64,000 nucleotides of DNA, from contig CANXME010000532.1 in NCBI GenBank assembly GCA_948144175.1, forward strand, positions 3,967,001 through 4,031,000. The letters run 5' to 3'. This document shows, piece by piece, positions 10,501 to 20,980 of this stretch (position 1 is the first letter of the stretch; each line of letters opens with the position of its first letter). The translations under genes were made by a program, and so were the position numbers. The DNA comes from Closterium sp. NIES-65 (Eukaryota > Streptophyta > Zygnematophyceae > Desmidiales > Closteriaceae). The notes under the pieces are model-generated. The model made no database searches and was not told where the DNA came from. It saw nothing but the letters and a program-made list of their open reading frames with translations.

Positions 10501-13356
10501 ACACACGCATCTCACTCCCTCCCCTCCTTCCATTCCATCTCCCCCTCCCTTGCCACCTGCTGCTGGGGGCCACAGGCATCACATCCTGCCAGTGGTGCTG
10601 TGAGCACAGGGAGACGCTGCAAGCTGATGGAAGCGCAGTGGCATGACGACAAGAGGGAAGAGGGAGGAGTGAGCGTGGTTGGGGCAGAGCAGGTATACCC
10701 TAGTATGAGCGCATGCATGACGCATGGTGGGGAGAAAACGAAAGGAAACGGAATGAGTTGGCATTGATGTGGCAGGCGAGAGAGAGGAGAGGCAGAAGAA
10801 GCAGAGAGGGTGTTGGTCAAAGAGCTCAGGGTTAAAACGGCTGGGTGCGGGAATCATGATTCATGTGTGTCTCACCAGCGTTGCGAGGAACGGATGGTGG
10901 CGGTCGAAAGTGGGCTGCTTGTCCCCTGCACCACCATCACCACCACCACCTGCTGCTGCTGCTGCTGCTGTTGCTGAAGTGACAGGAGACGCAGCATCGG
11001 TGGCCTCAAGTACTGGTGGTTGGTCAGAAATAGCAGCAAGTGGAGCAGCAGCAGTGGCGTCGGCAGTGCCGGCGTGCGAGGGCGAGTGGGGCGTCCAGGG
11101 CGCGGAGAGTGCAGCATCCATCATGGCCACTGCTGCCGCCATCTCGTGCGACCATGCCACCCACTCATCCGCTGCTATCGCTGGTCAAGGGGTCGAACAA
11201 ACGGGCGACAATAAAGGGATTCAGTTGATGGCTCCTACCACATGCGGGTGGCAGGGCATGGTTTGCAAGTGAGGCCATGCGGCAGGCGACACAGCCGGGC
11301 CAACACGATAGCGACAGCGACCTGCTGGTGAGGTGGGCAGTGGGGCACCCACCAGCGTCAGGTGCAGGGGCGGATGGCGGTGCTGCCGTGTGTGGTGGCG
11401 GTGCAGTATCTGCGGTGGCATCAGGCACCACTTGCACGTGTAGACGGGGGCGGTCCTCAGGGGGCAGGGCGGAGGAGGCCGAGGGGAGCCGTGGCGGTGG
11501 TGGCAGCACGGCCCACAGCGATGCCAGCCACACGTCCAGCGCTGGTGCGTACCTGCACACACGGGGGAGAAAGGGGGAAAAGGGTTAGGGGTTTTGTGGG
11601 GGGGGAAAGGGGGGGGGGGAGGGGGGGGGGGGGGGGGGGGGGGGGTTGTGTGCATGCGATGGGGATGGAGATGCGGAGAGATGGTGGGCTTTTAAAGAGA
11701 TAGGAGAATTGCAGGAGTGTGGGAGCGCGGGAGAGGGAGCACGGGCGTGGGCGTGAGCATGGGGGAGGGGGCACTCACCCACAGGGGTGCTGGTCGTCTC
11801 CCAGCCCTCTGGGCAGCAGAGGCACGGCGCCCACATCCATCATGCGCCGATCCACCTTCTTCGCTGCTGCCTGCACGCCGTGGCATGGTGGCAGGGCATA
11901 GAGCAGAGTGGCATGACACCGTTGAGAAGCATTGGGCCCTTAGAGCCCGTGTCCCAACTTGCGAGCCACGCGCAGCAGACTTGGTTTTCTGCTGTGTAGT
12001 AGAACACGGATCCGTGAAGCATGTGGTTTTACTTTGTGCAAACAATCTACCTGGCTGAATACTTGCGAGAGGCCTCGTCCAACTTTCGACTGCGGCAAAC
12101 CTGAAAGATCACCGCATGCAATTTGGAACTCCCGATACCAAACCTATCCAGAAAATTGAAGTGGGGACTTGATGAGAGAGCAGCACAGCCCACCTGGTGC
12201 AAACTTCACGTTAACCCTACAAAATTTAATCAATTTGGGCTGCGGGATTCAAGAGCAGCTACGTAGATGTGTTTCCAAATTGCAAAAAAAACAGACGGGC
12301 TGCAGGGAGGAGGAAAAGGGTTCGGATGAGCGGCCCAGAGGTGGCGCCGAGGCAGCATGCAGCGCGCCAAGACTGGCAGCGGGAGAGTGAGTGAGGGGGG
12401 CGGGGAAGAGGAGCACAGGCTTAAAGGAATTGGGAGCAGTGCAGCAATGGGGGTGCAGAGGGTGGGGGAGGGCGAGAGAGCAGAGGGCAGGGCGGGGCAG
12501 GGCAGGGCACGCACGTTGAAGTGCTGGTAGGCGGAGTCCCCCAGCCCGAACACCGCATAGCGCGTGCCGCCCAGCCAGTCGCGCGGCAGCGAGCGCCGCA
12601 GCAGATAGCGCCAGAAGCGCTGGGGGAGAGGGGAGAGCGGGCGGAGTGCAGGACGAGGTGTGGTGTGGTGAGAGCGCGTCGCTTGAAACAACACACCACA
12701 GTGAAGCATGGCATGCAATTTGTGTGGCGGGGGTGCGTGGGCATGGACCCTATTCCCTGGAATGTCCCCGTGATCCCCCTGGCCCTTATAATCTCCGTGG
12801 CCCTCATGCTCTTCCTGGTCCCCATGGCTCACCTTCATGCTGCTGGGCACCTCGCCCTGCCCCGCCGTGGCCACAACCAGCACCACCACTGCCTCCCCGG
12901 GCAGTTGCTCCTGCACGCGCGCCACACACGCAGTTGCACGGAGGGGGATTCGTGGTGAGGGGGGAGGGGGCGCATCGCGGAGTAGGAGTCATGAGTGCAA
13001 GAACAAGGCCTGCGCGCCGGGATCTGTGTTAATTACCTACTGCAATATTCGCGCTCATTCGATTCCTCCCAAACCCTTTCCATCTACCCGCGCCTCTCTC
13101 AGAATACTGCTAGCCCCCCCAACCACCTCATTCTCCTCAAAACCTCTCGCGCTCTCCTCCTCATCCGGCGCACTCTCCTCCGCTTCCCCCAGCGCGCCGC
13201 TCTCACCGCGCGGTAGTCCGCCATGGACGTCACGCGCACGCCGTATCCGCGCCGCGCCGCCTCTCGCGCTACCTGCTCCGCCGCGTCCTGCGCGTTGCCC
13301 GTCTCCGACCCCACCAGCACCAGCAGCCGCGACGGCAGCGCTCCTGCCGTCGCCAT
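7576..13356 (-). CDS. ATR3: NADPH-dependent diflavin oxidoreductase (ATR3/NDOR1/Tah18), 12 exons
   Basis: In the known family this enzyme passes electrons from NADPH through FAD and FMN to the Fe-S protein DRE2 for cytosolic Fe-S cluster assembly. Exons read by eye on the minus strand: 13207-13356, 12833-12910, 12515-12619, 11779-11870, 11239-11552, 10876-11180, 10398-10469, 10021-10131, 9363-9482, 9038-9157, 8571-8787, 7576-8336. All joins keep frame and give about 814 residues, against 623 for Arabidopsis ATR3. The order is a flavodoxin domain (GSETGNAQDAAE at residues 16-27, then TAGQGEVP and YAVFGLGDSAYQ), a long linker, an FAD domain (SFSISSAPL, GLCSRWLA) and an NADPH domain (VGPGTGCAPFR, GCRSQQGDYLY), ending in VEAWS whose Trp is expected to stack on FAD. 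The extra length is an Ala/Pro-rich linker (exons 5-6) and a Gly-rich loop of about 65 residues in the NADPH domain. The start is the ATG at 13354-13356 just before the flavin motif, and the stop is TGA at 7576-7578. The 58-bp intron 11181-11238 is the least certain join. I see no break. Confidence 0.93.
9876..9977. repeat. 13-bp minisatellite in an ATR3 intron
   Basis: Eight tandem copies of gtgagagagggtg (the first is shorter and the last has one change) lie in the 538-bp intron 9483-10020. On the coding strand the array is a long C/T-rich tract. Confidence 0.9.
11621..11645. repeat. 25-base G homopolymer in an ATR3 intron
   Basis: An uninterrupted run of 25 G, preceded by shorter G runs from 11597, lies in the intron 11553-11778. 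On the coding strand this is a C tract upstream of the acceptor at 11553-11555, so it may serve as the polypyrimidine tract. Its exact length is uncertain in any assembly. Confidence 0.85.
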
Positions 13357-14722
13357 GGCACACTCAACTTTGTCGAGACGCGCCGTGACGCGCACCTGGC
13401 TAGGGATAGGTGCCGAATGACGAGCCTGATCAAGGGTTGGGAGATGTGCTCCTATTTCTAGTGGCGTGTTCCAAAGGTGCCGTACTCTCAATGAGAACGC
13501 TGTACTGCTCATAGTCGTATGTGTGCGTGTTTGCATGGAAAAACATACGATATGGTTGAAAAAAACTACATTCACTACTTCCTCCAAGTTACAATTAAAG
13601 CCGGCGGCCAAAATTGTTCATGCTTTTAAAAGTTGACCAGAGGGAGTTTTTCTGGTGTGGGCTTTGGCGAGAGTTTCCGATTTCGTCTAGGTTCGTTTTT
13701 TTCGCGAGACCCAGCCAACCCTCGGTTTTCCCCCTGGTGAGTGAATCTGTCTTCGTAAGTCCCAAATTACAAGTGCGTGACTTTCAAAAGCTTGGACACT
13801 CAACTTCGTCAAGTTTTAAAAACTTGACCCTCGCGGCCCGCAATTTGGGACGCGGGCTTTAAGCTACCTATGTAAGAGATTGTAATTCCTTAATGTACGC
13901 GCATTTTTGCGAGTACAACCCGAGGGCCATGCGTCATATGGTTCGGCCTACAATGCCACACCCAACCCATGCCCGAATCGCTCCCGCTCCAATCGCAACC
14001 TTTCCAAACCACATTCGTCCGACCTTCACGCACAGCAAGGATTTCCCCTATCAAATCCTGTCACTTTCATCGTATCATCATTCAGTGATTTGACAGTAAC
14101 TCTGAAAGTTCATTCATAACACCTGGTAACGTAGGTAATTTTCTAGCCTACCCGTTTATTATGGTGTAATACCCCCCGGGGAGGGGGGATGAAGAAGGAT
14201 GTCATGGGGTCGAAGAGTTGCACGTAGGCCAACCAGGAGAACGAGTTAGTTGCTCCTCGCGGCCATAAATTTACGGGGCACTCCTTGGCACCGCCGGATC
14301 TTTGCCTTGAACGACCGCGATTGACTGTGACCTCCCTCCCCTCGGGCAACGGTCTTAAAGTCATGGTCTCAAGAGAATCAAGTGCTTTGCAGTCGAGGTA
14401 AAAAGGGCTGGTCTGATTGGCTTACGAATCTGAAACTAAAGTTGAGTCAAAACTAGACTCGCCAAAGAACCTTCATTTCGCAACACGAACCAACACTTCT
14501 TCGCGAAACCACTATCGACAGTGGGTGGGTGTGCAAGACAATATGTGACGACGGATTTGGTGTCGCACGCCTAACCCAGGGTTGGGTCGACTGTTTGCAC
14601 AATTTCGAGTGAGACATCCGAGACAACACACTCACCCACCAATAGTTGACCTAATCAATACTTACGCACGCGAGACCGTGTGCTGGTGGTAAGGCGACGA
14701 CGAACAGGCTGGAGTTATCATC
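13357..14722. other. Upstream region of ATR3 and intergenic DNA
   Basis: This must hold the ATR3 promoter and 5' UTR at its left end, but I can point to no specific motif. The open frame at 13614-13862 resembles nothing I know. The rest shows no gene, RNA or repeat, apart from a C/G palindrome near 14173-14188. Confidence 0.45.
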
Positions 14723-14991
14723 TGTCGAGAGTAATAAGAATGGGTAAGTTGAGAGGTAGAAAGGTGGGGCCTAGGCTTAGTAGCCTAGGCCCGAGCTTTA
14801 GGTGTCGAGCGGTTTTCTGCCTAGGTAGGAGTTCGAGTGAGTTGAGAAAAAGTTGGGAGAATGAGGAGCTTCACTATAGTTTTGAAGTACATATAGCAAA
14901 GGAAACACATAAGGTGCACCACCAATACAAAGTTTAAATAACTACACTACTGCTAGAACTACATGCAGTTATAATAAATATAATTTTGACA
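14723..14991 (-). repeat. 3' LTR of the TRIM-like element
   Basis: Ends are TGTCGAG and TTTTGACA in plus-strand reading. It contains a perfect hairpin with 10-bp arms at 14767-14792 (arm gggcctaggc, loop ttagta), which could act in RNA folding or 3'-end formation. Confidence 0.9.
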
Positions 14992-15477
14992 TCCCCCCGT
15001 AACTGCATGCAGGAATAGCTAAGTGCAGAGCACAACCTGCAGAGGTACACCAACGAACAATAAAACAAGCAACAGCAGGTACACCCCCTCCATCTCCTCA
15101 CCCTCCCCCTTCCCCTCCCCCACACTGCTGCAGAAGCAGCAGAGAAAGGGGGAAGAGAGGAGAGGTGGAGGGACGGCTGCTTGTTGCCTCACACCCGCCA
15201 CCCCGATACCACTCCCCCTACTCCCCCACATCCTCACACCCTCCTCCCCCAGCGGCAGCTGCAGCGGTGGGACTGAAAGAAGGAGGAGGGGAAGGGAGAG
15301 AGGTGACGCCACACTCCAACACCCTCCACCCCCATACCCTCCTCCCCACGGCTGCAGGGAGGCAAAGGAAGAAGGGGGGTGGGAAGGAAGAAAGCCGCAG
15401 AGCGGCGAAGAGGTGTCGGTGCAGATGGGTCAGGGGCGGCTTCAGGGAGTGCATGGGCGGAAAGAAGGCCCGTCGCG

Positions 15478-15632
15478 GGCCAGTGCCACGGGGCGCACGA
15501 CGGGTAGAATAAAAGGGCCCGATCGTGTGCCTCGGGGCACACGACGAGCAGGGCACCATCGTGTGCCACGGGGCGCACGATGGGCAGTTGAAGGGCACCG
15601 TCACATGCCACGGGGCGCGCGACGGGCAGGGA
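15478..15632 (-). repeat. Imperfect tandem hairpin repeats inside the TRIM-like element
   Basis: About four units of roughly 40 bp are each built around a short inverted repeat. The clearest is cgtgtgcc-tcgg-ggcacacg at 15524-15543. The others vary the arms together (for example gtgcc...ggcgcac), which keeps much of the stem. Confidence 0.75.
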
Positions 15633-15765
15633 AGGAGTCACACGCCCGTGGGCGGGACAAGGTAAAAATAAAATCGTCACGCGCCCTAGGCGCGCGACCG
15701 GAAAATATTAGCAGCGGAAGTGTAAAGCGGGCCCACAGGCCAGGACGAACTCAGCTCCGATAACA

Positions 15766-16034
15766 TGTCGAGAGTAATAAGAATGGGTAAGTTGAGAGGT
15801 AGAAAGGTGGGGCCTAGGCTTAGTAGCCTAGGCCCGAGCTTTAGGTGTCGAGCGGTTTTCTGCCTAGGTAGGAGTTCGAGTGAGTTGAGAAAAAGTTGGG
15901 AGAATGAGGAGCTTCACTATAGTTTTGAAGTACATATAGCAAAGGAAACACATAAGGTGCACCACCAATACAAAGTTTAAATAACTACACTACTGCTAGA
16001 ACTACATGCAGTTATAATAAATATAATTTTGACA
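15766..16034 (-). repeat. 5' LTR of the TRIM-like element
   Basis: Identical by eye to 14723-14991. The primer-binding-like site lies immediately to its left, at 15754-15765 on the minus strand. Confidence 0.9.
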
Positions 16035-16039
16035 TCATC

Positions 16040-16489
16040 GAGGTAAGTAGTGACGCCAGAGATAACCATAGGCTCTTCATTGATAGTAATGTGCTAACGG
16101 CAGCCACCGATGGCTTTGAGCCTCACGTTTCTGTGCCGCTCAAATCAGAGTGCGATTACACCGAGAACGACATGGAGTGAGTCGCCCCTCCGAAATCACA
16201 AATGACATGCGCCACGGCTTACAAGAACACGCGCAACGTAGTTAGGAATGTGATGTGGTTTTTGCGGGAACACGACGTAATCTAGCACAATCCGCATACT
16301 CAACAGGGGACGAGATAGTGACGCAAACTCGTCCGCACAGTGCCGTCACATGGCAGGCTACGCAATTGTGAAAGCGCATTTCTAATGGCCATTACGGGGC
16401 GAAATTGCTACCGGAGGCGCACACCCCTTGCACTCTACAGACTAAGCGGAATTCTTACTCTGCTCCCCCCGTCTCATCCAGGCCTCAAT
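16040..16489. other. No recognisable gene
   Basis: This is unique-looking sequence between the TRIM-like element and the next copia LTR. I found no conserved frame, RNA gene or repeat. Confidence 0.4.
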
Positions 16490-16622
16490 TGTCAAGATAG
16501 CGAGCAGGAATGATTGCATTCAATGAAATGTGGGTATAAGTACTAACCCTAACTTCGAGTTGTACCCCATATGGGCTACCCCACTAGAGCCTACACAGAA
16601 CTAACACATATATAGTTTGACA
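16490..16622 (-). repeat. 3' LTR of the split copia fossil
   Basis: About 133 bp ending tttgaca in plus-strand reading. It carries the family core accccatatgggctacc. The left boundary was set by alignment to sister LTRs and may be a few bases off. Confidence 0.65.
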
Positions 16623-17268
16623 CACCCCCATAGGCAAAGTGGGGGAGAACGGAAGACGAAGCTGACCACGCTGCTGCAACTCTCGAGCCAGGAAGTAACG
16701 CAGAGTGATGTGCTTCGTTCTGTGCTCCAGTCTGTTCTCCGGACACAAGGCAATGGCGGCCTTGTTGTCTATGTACAGAAATGGAGGAGAACGAGGCCGC
16801 TCTCCTAAGTCAGTCAGCAGGTAGGTGAGCCAGCGTAACTCCTATGCGGCCATGGCTGTGGCGCAGATCTCAGCCTCACAACTGGAGCTGAGAACAAAAG
16901 ACGAGCGGGTAGACCGCCAAGAAACAGAGCCGCAACCAAGGCTCAAAGTGTAACCCTGTGACGACCGCTGCGTAGCCAGGTCGTCAACCCAAGAAGCGTC
17001 TGAGTGACCAGTAAGGACAACTGAGCTTCGCCCTCCAAGCACGAGCCCATGCCCGATGTACTACACAAGTAGCGCAGTACCCTCTTCGCAACATCCATGT
17101 GCACCTTTCGGTGCCTACTAGGAGCCACGTAGCGTGCCAAAAGGCCAAGAGCGAGTGCAGGTCATCAGGTACATGAGGCAGCCCACTAGCTCTGGGTACT
17201 GGCCACTCGGCTCTACGGACTCGTCCGAAGGTGGAGCTGAGAGCGAGTGACCTGTAGCCAGAGGAGCG
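16490..17268 (-). mobile_element. Short-LTR copia fossil, left part
   Basis: The left end of an old minus-strand element. Its parts are a 3' LTR at 16490-16622, the polypurine region common to this family (plus-strand cacccccataggcaaagtgg), and RNase H sequence to 17268, including the conserved GHSDASWVDDLATQRSSQGY region. It is split by the plus-strand element 17269-20081 and continues at 20082-20469. It is old, internally shortened and much broken. Confidence 0.82.
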
Positions 17269-17398
17269 TGTCAAAGTATATAAATGCTTTTCATGTGTAG
17301 GCTGTAGTGGGGTAGCCAATATGGGGTACAGCCCCGCTTAGGGGTTCATACTTGTACCCTACTATTTCATAGTGCATTCATTCCTGTTGCTAGATTCT
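17269..17398 (+). repeat. 5' LTR of the nested copia fossil
   Basis: Begins TGTCAAAGTATAT and matches 19948-20077 along its length. It contains the family core gtagtggggtagccaatatg. Confidence 0.85.
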
Positions 17399-17545
17399 TG
17401 TTATGTGATGCTATCACTTGCATTCACGCCGTCTGCCTCCCATCACATGCTCGTGCGTTGCATGCGTGGTGTGAGCGTGTGCAAGAATTTGTGTTTGATG
17501 TGGTTTGGTTATTCTGAGTGTGTGTGAATGTTATTTGGCTTGAGA
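17398..17545 (-). mobile_element. hAT transposon fragment
   Basis: This closely matches the reverse complement of 40095-40258 in the hAT element further right: the same tgttatgtgatgc start, tgcctcccatcacatgctc, tgtgcaagaatttgtgt and tgttatttggcttgag blocks. It sits between the 5' LTR and the surviving pol of the copia fossil, so it marks an old insertion or recombination there. Confidence 0.8.
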
Positions 17546-19947
17546 TTTTGGTCTCTGCTTCGCCACGTTCTTAGTCTCCCTTCGTCTACTGGTCTTCCGT
17601 TACAGCCTGGCTCACCGCTGCCTGCTCCTTCTCCTTACACTGAGCAGACAGGGGGTCTTACTGAGCGTCGTGAGCCTGCGTTGCGTCCTATCTCGCCTGT
17701 CCGTTCTGGTCATTTCGGTCGTCGTGTTCCTCGTTCGCGTTAGCCGGCTGTCCCCGGCACCCACCTCGTAGTCCGTCGTCCTTCCTCTCCTCCGCAGCGT
17801 GTTCCCCTGCCGTCCCCTCCTGCGTCTTCTCTACCTACCGTTCCTGAGCCTGAGTCTGGCCGCACCCGTGCTACTCACCCTACTGTCACGCGTCTGCTAG
17901 CCACAGTTGTCACTGACCCGTCGTTTGAGTCTGCTGATGCGTCTGCCTGAGTCGCTTAGCTAGTTGACTTTGCTGCTGCGTGTCGTCCAGACTACGCCGC
18001 TAGTCTTGTTGCTGAGTCTGAGTATGTCAGTCCTCTGTCCGTCGGGGGTGAGTGTGCTCTTGGCATGGACGTCCTTGAGGACAGGCAGGAGGACCTTGAG
18101 TGTCTTGCAGCCGCTGCGCCTCATCTCGTGTCCATGCTGCTTGCCCCTGAGGGAGACCCGGATGCTCCAGACATCCTGACCCCGCACCCTTAGACTGAGG
18201 CGATCGCGGGTGAGTACTCCTCTCAGTGGCAGACAACTATGGACGCAGAGATGGCATCGTGGAAGTCCACAGGCACCTACGTTGACGAGGTTCCCCCTCC
18301 TGGGGCGAACATCGTCAGTGGCATGTGGATTTTCAGGGTGAAGCGGCCGCCAGGTTCTCCGCCTGTCTTCAAAGCCCGTTACGTTGCACGAGGTTTCAAC
18401 CAGCGAGAGGGAGTTGACTTCTTCCAGACCTTCTCCCCCACCCCGAAGATGACCACTCTTCGGGTGCTGCTGCACATTGCTGCTCAACGTGACTACGAGC
18501 TTCACTCTCTTGACTTCAGCACAACTTCCTTACAGGGCAGCCTGCACGAGGAGATCTGGCTGCGCCGCCCTCCTGGGTTCACTGGGTTGTTCCCTCCTGG
18601 TACCCAGTGGAGCCTCCGCCGGCCGGTCTACGGTCTCCGCCAGGCGCCACGTGAGTGGCATGACACACTGAGGACGACACATGCTGCTCTTGGGTTTGCT
18701 CCGTTGACTGATAAGCCGTCGCTGTTTCTACGCACCGACACTTCGCTGCCGCCGTTCTACATCTTCGCGTACGTTGACGACTTGGTCTTTGCCACTGTTG
18801 ACACTGAGGCTCTCGCCCTGGTGAAGTCAGAGTTGCAGAAGAGACACACGTGCACAGACCTGGGTGAGCTGCGCACTTACCTTGGCTTGCAGATCACCTG
18901 AGACAGAGCACGCCGCACCGTCACACTGACTCAGTCACACATGGTGCAGCAGGTCCTTCTCCTTGTCCTTGCCACAAGCCACTCCTCTGGCTACAGGTCA
19001 TTCGCTCTCAGCTCCACCTTCGGACGAGTCCGTAGAGCCGAGTGGTCCTTACCCAGAGCTAGTGGGCTGCCTCATGTACCTGATGACTTGCACTCGTCCT
19101 GACCTTGCGTACCCTCTTGGCCTTCTGGCTCGCTACGTGGCTCCTAGTCGGCACCAAAAGGTGCACATGGATGCTGCTAAGAGGGTACTGCGCTACTTGT
19201 GCAGTACATCGGGCATGGGGCTCGTGCTTGGAGGGCGGAGCTCAGTTGTCCTCACTGGGCACTCGGACGCTTCTTGGGTTGACGACCTGGCTACGCAGCG
19301 GTCGTCACAGGGTTACACGTTCAGCCTTGGCTCTGGCTCTGTTCCTTGGCGGACTACACGCTCATCTTCTGTTCTCGGCTCCAGTTGTGAGGCTGAGATC
19401 TATGCCACAGCCATGGATACACTGGCTCACCTACCTGCTGACCGACCTTGGAGAGCGGCCTCATTCTCCTCTAGTGCTGTACGTAGACAACAAGGCCGCC
19501 ATTGCCTTGTGTCAGGAGCACAGACTAGAGCAGAGAACGAGGCACATCGCTCTGCGTTACTTCCTCGCTCGAGAGTTGCAGCAGCGTGGTCAGCTTATCT
19601 TGCTCACTTGGCCACTCGGGCCAACACTGTTGATATATTCACCAAGGCACTTCCGTCTCGAGATCATCAGCGTTTTTTTAACTTTGTTAGGCCTTTTGCC
19701 AACGTTTTCTCACTTCCTGTAGACTTTGCTTGTACTGTGATCTATATATATACCTGCATGCTTGCTCTGCTAGGTAGAGATCACTGTGTTGTTATTGTTG
19801 CATATATACCTCTGCATGTGAACTAGCCTTGTGGCCCTTTGCTTGTGCTCAGTCTGTGTGGTGACGTTGTGATCCACCGTGAGCTTGCTTTGCTTCTCTT
19901 GACTAGTCTTGTGACCCCTTATTCTCCCCCACTTTGCCTATGGGGTG

Positions 19948-20081
19948 TGTCAAAGTATATGCATGCTATACATGTGTACGCTGTAGTGGGGTAGCCAATA
20001 TGGGGTACAGGCCCGTTTAGGGGTTCATACTTGTACCCTACTCTTTCATAGTGCATTCATTCCTGTTGCTAGATTCTAACA
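19948..20081 (+). repeat. 3' LTR of the nested copia fossil
   Basis: 134 bp, TG...CA, preceded by the family polypurine region (cccccactttgcctatgggg). The neighbouring sequence at 20082 continues the outer minus-strand element. Confidence 0.85.
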
Positions 20082-20469
20082 AAGTGGACTGTGGCGAGGA
20101 CCAAGTGAAGCCGAAGCGCTGAAGGACCTGCTGCACCATGTGTGACTGAGTCAGTGTGATGGTGCGGCGTGCTTTGTCCCGGGTGATCTGCAAGCCAAAG
20201 TAACTGCGCAGCTCACCCAGGTCTGTGCACGTGTGTCTCTTCTACAGCTCCGACTTCACAAGGGCGAGAGCCTCAGTGTCAGCAGTGGTAAAGACCAAGT
20301 CGTCGACGTACACAAGGACGTAGATCGGCGGCAGTGAAGTGTCGGTGCGTAGAAACAGCGACAGGTCAGCAGTGGAAGGGGCAAACTTAAGAGCCGCAAG
20401 TGTCGTCCTCAGTGTGTCGTGCCACTCACGAGGCGCCTGACGGAGACCGTAGAGTGGTCGACGGAGGTG
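20082..20469 (-). mobile_element. Continuation of the split copia fossil (reverse transcriptase part)
   Basis: Minus-strand reverse transcriptase sequence of the family, including the YVDDLVF region near 20305-20325. It picks up where 17268 left off and ends abruptly at a hAT inverted repeat at 20470. Confidence 0.8.
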
Positions 20470-20855
20470 TTAGAGACTAAGGACGTAGTCTACGAAGTTT
20501 AGGTGCCTAAATTTCTCAAAATTGTTGGCTTTGATTCTGGACAGAAAAGTCGCGCTCACAAGAAACACCGTCGACAAAAAACGCACTGTCAAAACCGCAC
20601 TCATATATGTTGTACCTCTAGTCCGTGGCTACAATGTCCAATTTGAATTGTACAAAAAGGTGAAGTATTTCTTGAGTAATCAATTTCGGCGCATAGGGGG
20701 GTATGTTGCCATAGAAACTTAACTCAATGACAAGAGTCTCACACTTACCACACAAGAAAGTTAGAGTAGCAATTAACCAGGTGGGAGGGAATGAGAAGGA
20801 CGAGAGGGAAGGTCCCAAGGGAGTCCCCAACCAAGGAAACCCCATGCCACACCAT
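20470..20855 (+). mobile_element. hAT terminal-repeat fragment
   Basis: Starts ttagagactaaggacg and follows the terminal repeat of the hAT element at 39395 for about 385 bp, in the same orientation. It is cut at 20856 by the LTR of the next copia element. No transposase sequence is attached. It could be a solo end or a non-autonomous derivative whose other end has been lost. Confidence 0.82.
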
Positions 20856-20980
20856 TGTCAGAAAGAAGGAGTGAGTTGCATTTGGAAAGTGGTGGTAAAA
20901 GTAGGAAACCCTAAACTTACTGTACCCCATAGTGACTACCCCACTACAGCCTAAACAAACTGTAGAGTAAAAGTTTGACA
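20856..20980 (-). repeat. 3' LTR of the truncated copia fossil
   Basis: 125 bp ending aagtttgaca beside the family polypurine region. It contains a diverged form of the LTR core (accccatagtgactacc). Confidence 0.75.

Larger units (their letters stand above)
14723..16034 (-). mobile_element. TRIM-like non-coding LTR retroelement, very young
   Basis: Two direct repeats of 269 bp (14723-14991 and 15766-16034) are identical by eye and flank 774 bp of sequence. The flanks carry the perfect 5-bp duplication tcatc at 14718-14722 and 16035-16039. Read on the minus strand, the right LTR is followed by TGTTATCGGAGC, 10 of 12 matches to the usual initiator-Met primer-binding site, and the left LTR is preceded by the purine tract ACGGGGGGA. 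The interior has no gag, protease, integrase or reverse transcriptase. It is therefore a non-autonomous element of terminal-repeat-in-miniature type, mobilised by some other element. No coding part is present to be broken, and the structure looks whole. Confidence 0.92.
17269..20081 (+). mobile_element. Internally deleted copia fossil nested in another
   Basis: A plus-strand element with LTRs 17269-17398 and 19948-20081, inserted in the minus-strand fossil that resumes at 20082. It keeps the spacer after integrase (about 17530-18200), reverse transcriptase (about 18240-18960, YVDD) and RNase H (about 19080-19700), then the polypurine tract. Gag, protease and integrase are absent. In their place next to the 5' LTR lies a piece of hAT transposon. 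It is broken in several places. The LTRs differ at about 8 of 130 sites by eye. Confidence 0.85.

Noticed and set aside
13614-13862. Plus-strand gene divergent from ATR3
   Set aside because: Frame without domain, signal or conserved start context.
14680-16034. Local tandem duplication of a gene fragment, because the same short frame occurs twice
   Set aside because: TG...CA ends, primer-like and purine sites and the tcatc duplication show these are LTRs.
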